This document shows positions 63,589-64,000 of a stretch of 64,000 bases of DNA, in pieces. The DNA is from UBA668 sp041918155 (GTDB taxonomy: Bacteria > Actinomycetota > Acidimicrobiia > Acidimicrobiales > Ilumatobacteraceae). The stretch is from the NCBI GenBank assembly GCA_041918155.1, contig JAYRWH010000041.1, positions 12,339-76,338 of the forward strand, read 5' to 3'. The translations under genes and the position numbers were made by a program. The notes under the pieces were generated by a model that saw only the letters and a program-made list of their open reading frames with translations, was not told where the DNA came from and searched no databases. The stretch's first letter is position 1, and the number at the start of each line of letters is the position of its first letter.

Positions 63589-63758
63589 CCGAGCGAGAAG
63601 TGCTTCTCCCCGCCGAGGCCGCGCAACGGCTGGGCGTCGCGACCCGTGTCGTCGTACAGGCGATGTACGAGAAGCGCCTCCCGCGCGTCAAGCTCGAAGA
63701 CGGAACACTCGGTATCCCCGCCGAGGCACTCGAGTCCTTCCACGTCCAGACGGCATAG
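63585..63758 (+). CDS. Small HTH (excisionase-like) DNA-binding protein
   Basis: 57-aa protein. LLPAEAAQRLGVATRVVVQAMYEKRLPRVKLEDG fits the helix-turn-helix plus wing of the HTH_17/excisionase family, followed by IPAEALESF. Such proteins bind DNA beside att sites or regulate small operons. It is coupled to the 68-aa protein by ATGA. No integrase is present in the window. Confidence 0.75.
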   Translation: MTEREVLLPAEAAQRLGVATRVVVQAMYEKRLPRVKLEDGTLGIPAEALESFHVQTA

Positions 63759-64000
63759 CCCCGAGCTGCCGAGGTGGGCGGTTCAGCTGAACCGCTTGGG
63801 CTGGTGCCGTGCTGGCAAGGAGTTGTCGTCAGGTGCCCCTGGACACCGCCGCTCCATATCGAATCCTCTTTGTGTCAAGTGGCGGTTCGAGCTCGTTGTG
63901 GGGCGCGCCGAAGCAGGGGGTGGTGGATGGTGATTAGCGTGGTGCGCGGGTTCGGGAGTGACTGTTCCGAAGAGCCGGGTCGTGTGAGGTGAGATGCCGG
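63759..64000. other. Window end without a recognisable gene
   Basis: 242 bases. Apart from the palindrome at 63778-63795 no ORF with family character is visible. The start of a new gene may lie beyond the edge. Confidence 0.5.
63778..63795. repeat. Perfect 18-bp palindrome
   Basis: GCGGTTCAG followed directly by CTGAACCGC, twofold symmetric without spacer, 20 bases after the HTH gene stop. It could be an operator for a dimeric regulator or a weak terminator without T-run. Confidence 0.6.

Noticed and set aside
63850..64000. End of an insertion sequence near CTCTTTGTGTCAAGTGG
   Set aside because: No inverted partner, target duplication or transposase frame is visible in the window.

Overview
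This is a GC-rich, gene-dense stretch of a bacterial chromosome from an actinobacterium. An Acidimicrobiia (Ilumatobacter-like) origin is my inference. It rests on codon use, many GTG starts, DUF3097, DUF4349, DUF2510 and DUF3048 proteins, mycothiol-type DinB enzymes, and a recurring leaderless promoter pattern (a TAnnnT or CATACT box 6-8 nt before the start codon). It looks like core chromosome. I see no prophage, CRISPR array, rRNA or tRNA.

Layout. 0-5 kb: ABC exporter, a K+-independent-type H+-pumping pyrophosphatase and a DedA membrane protein. 5-11 kb: lipoprotein, DUF3097 operon, SCP2-like protein, Fpg/Nei glycosylase, copper nitrite reductase fused to a cupredoxin with a Cys-rich regulator, purine nucleoside phosphorylase. 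11-20 kb: malate dehydrogenase, membrane acyltransferase, aldehyde dehydrogenase, MerR regulator, MetF, PurH. 20-28 kb: two adjacent proline-tailed membrane proteins, a frame-split conserved gene, a DrrA-type ABC exporter with two permeases, a Rieske oxygenase, membrane proteins. 28-36 kb: phosphofructokinase, VOC and DinB-like proteins, a PLP sulfur enzyme, hydrolase, lipoproteins, NfuA, cation efflux. 36-40 kb: a TPP riboswitch controlling thiamine pyrophosphokinase and a thiamine ABC importer. 41-46 kb: a small W-x-G protein coupled to an unknown 512-aa protein, a patatin lipase, and a CopC-CopD protein. 46.7-50 kb: a B12 importer (btuFCD) under a cobalamin riboswitch with a readable antisequestor/sequestor switch, divergent from cobO. 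50-57 kb: lipoprotein, saccharopine-dehydrogenase-like enzyme, three aminotransferases, PAC2 protein. 57-64 kb: an MMPL/RND transporter, an AhpD-like probable selenoprotein, a TrkA-N channel-like protein, MetY and two small proteins.

The best find is the AhpD-like gene at 59853..60848 (minus strand). It is usually expected to be split by an in-frame TGA, but that TGA lies exactly where the second cysteine of the C-x-x-C-x-x-x-H redox site belongs. The frame stays open for 118 more codons, and a small hairpin follows the TGA at bacterial SECIS distance. This is best explained as selenocysteine. Second in interest are the B12 riboswitch with its mutually exclusive hairpins, the W-x-G/512-aa gene pair, and the pervasive leaderless promoter architecture.

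Vitamin supply (thiamine and B12 import, cobO), methionine and sulfur metabolism (metF, metY, two other PLP enzymes) and pyrophosphate use (H+-PPase plus a group-III-like phosphofructokinase) are the clearest functional themes.
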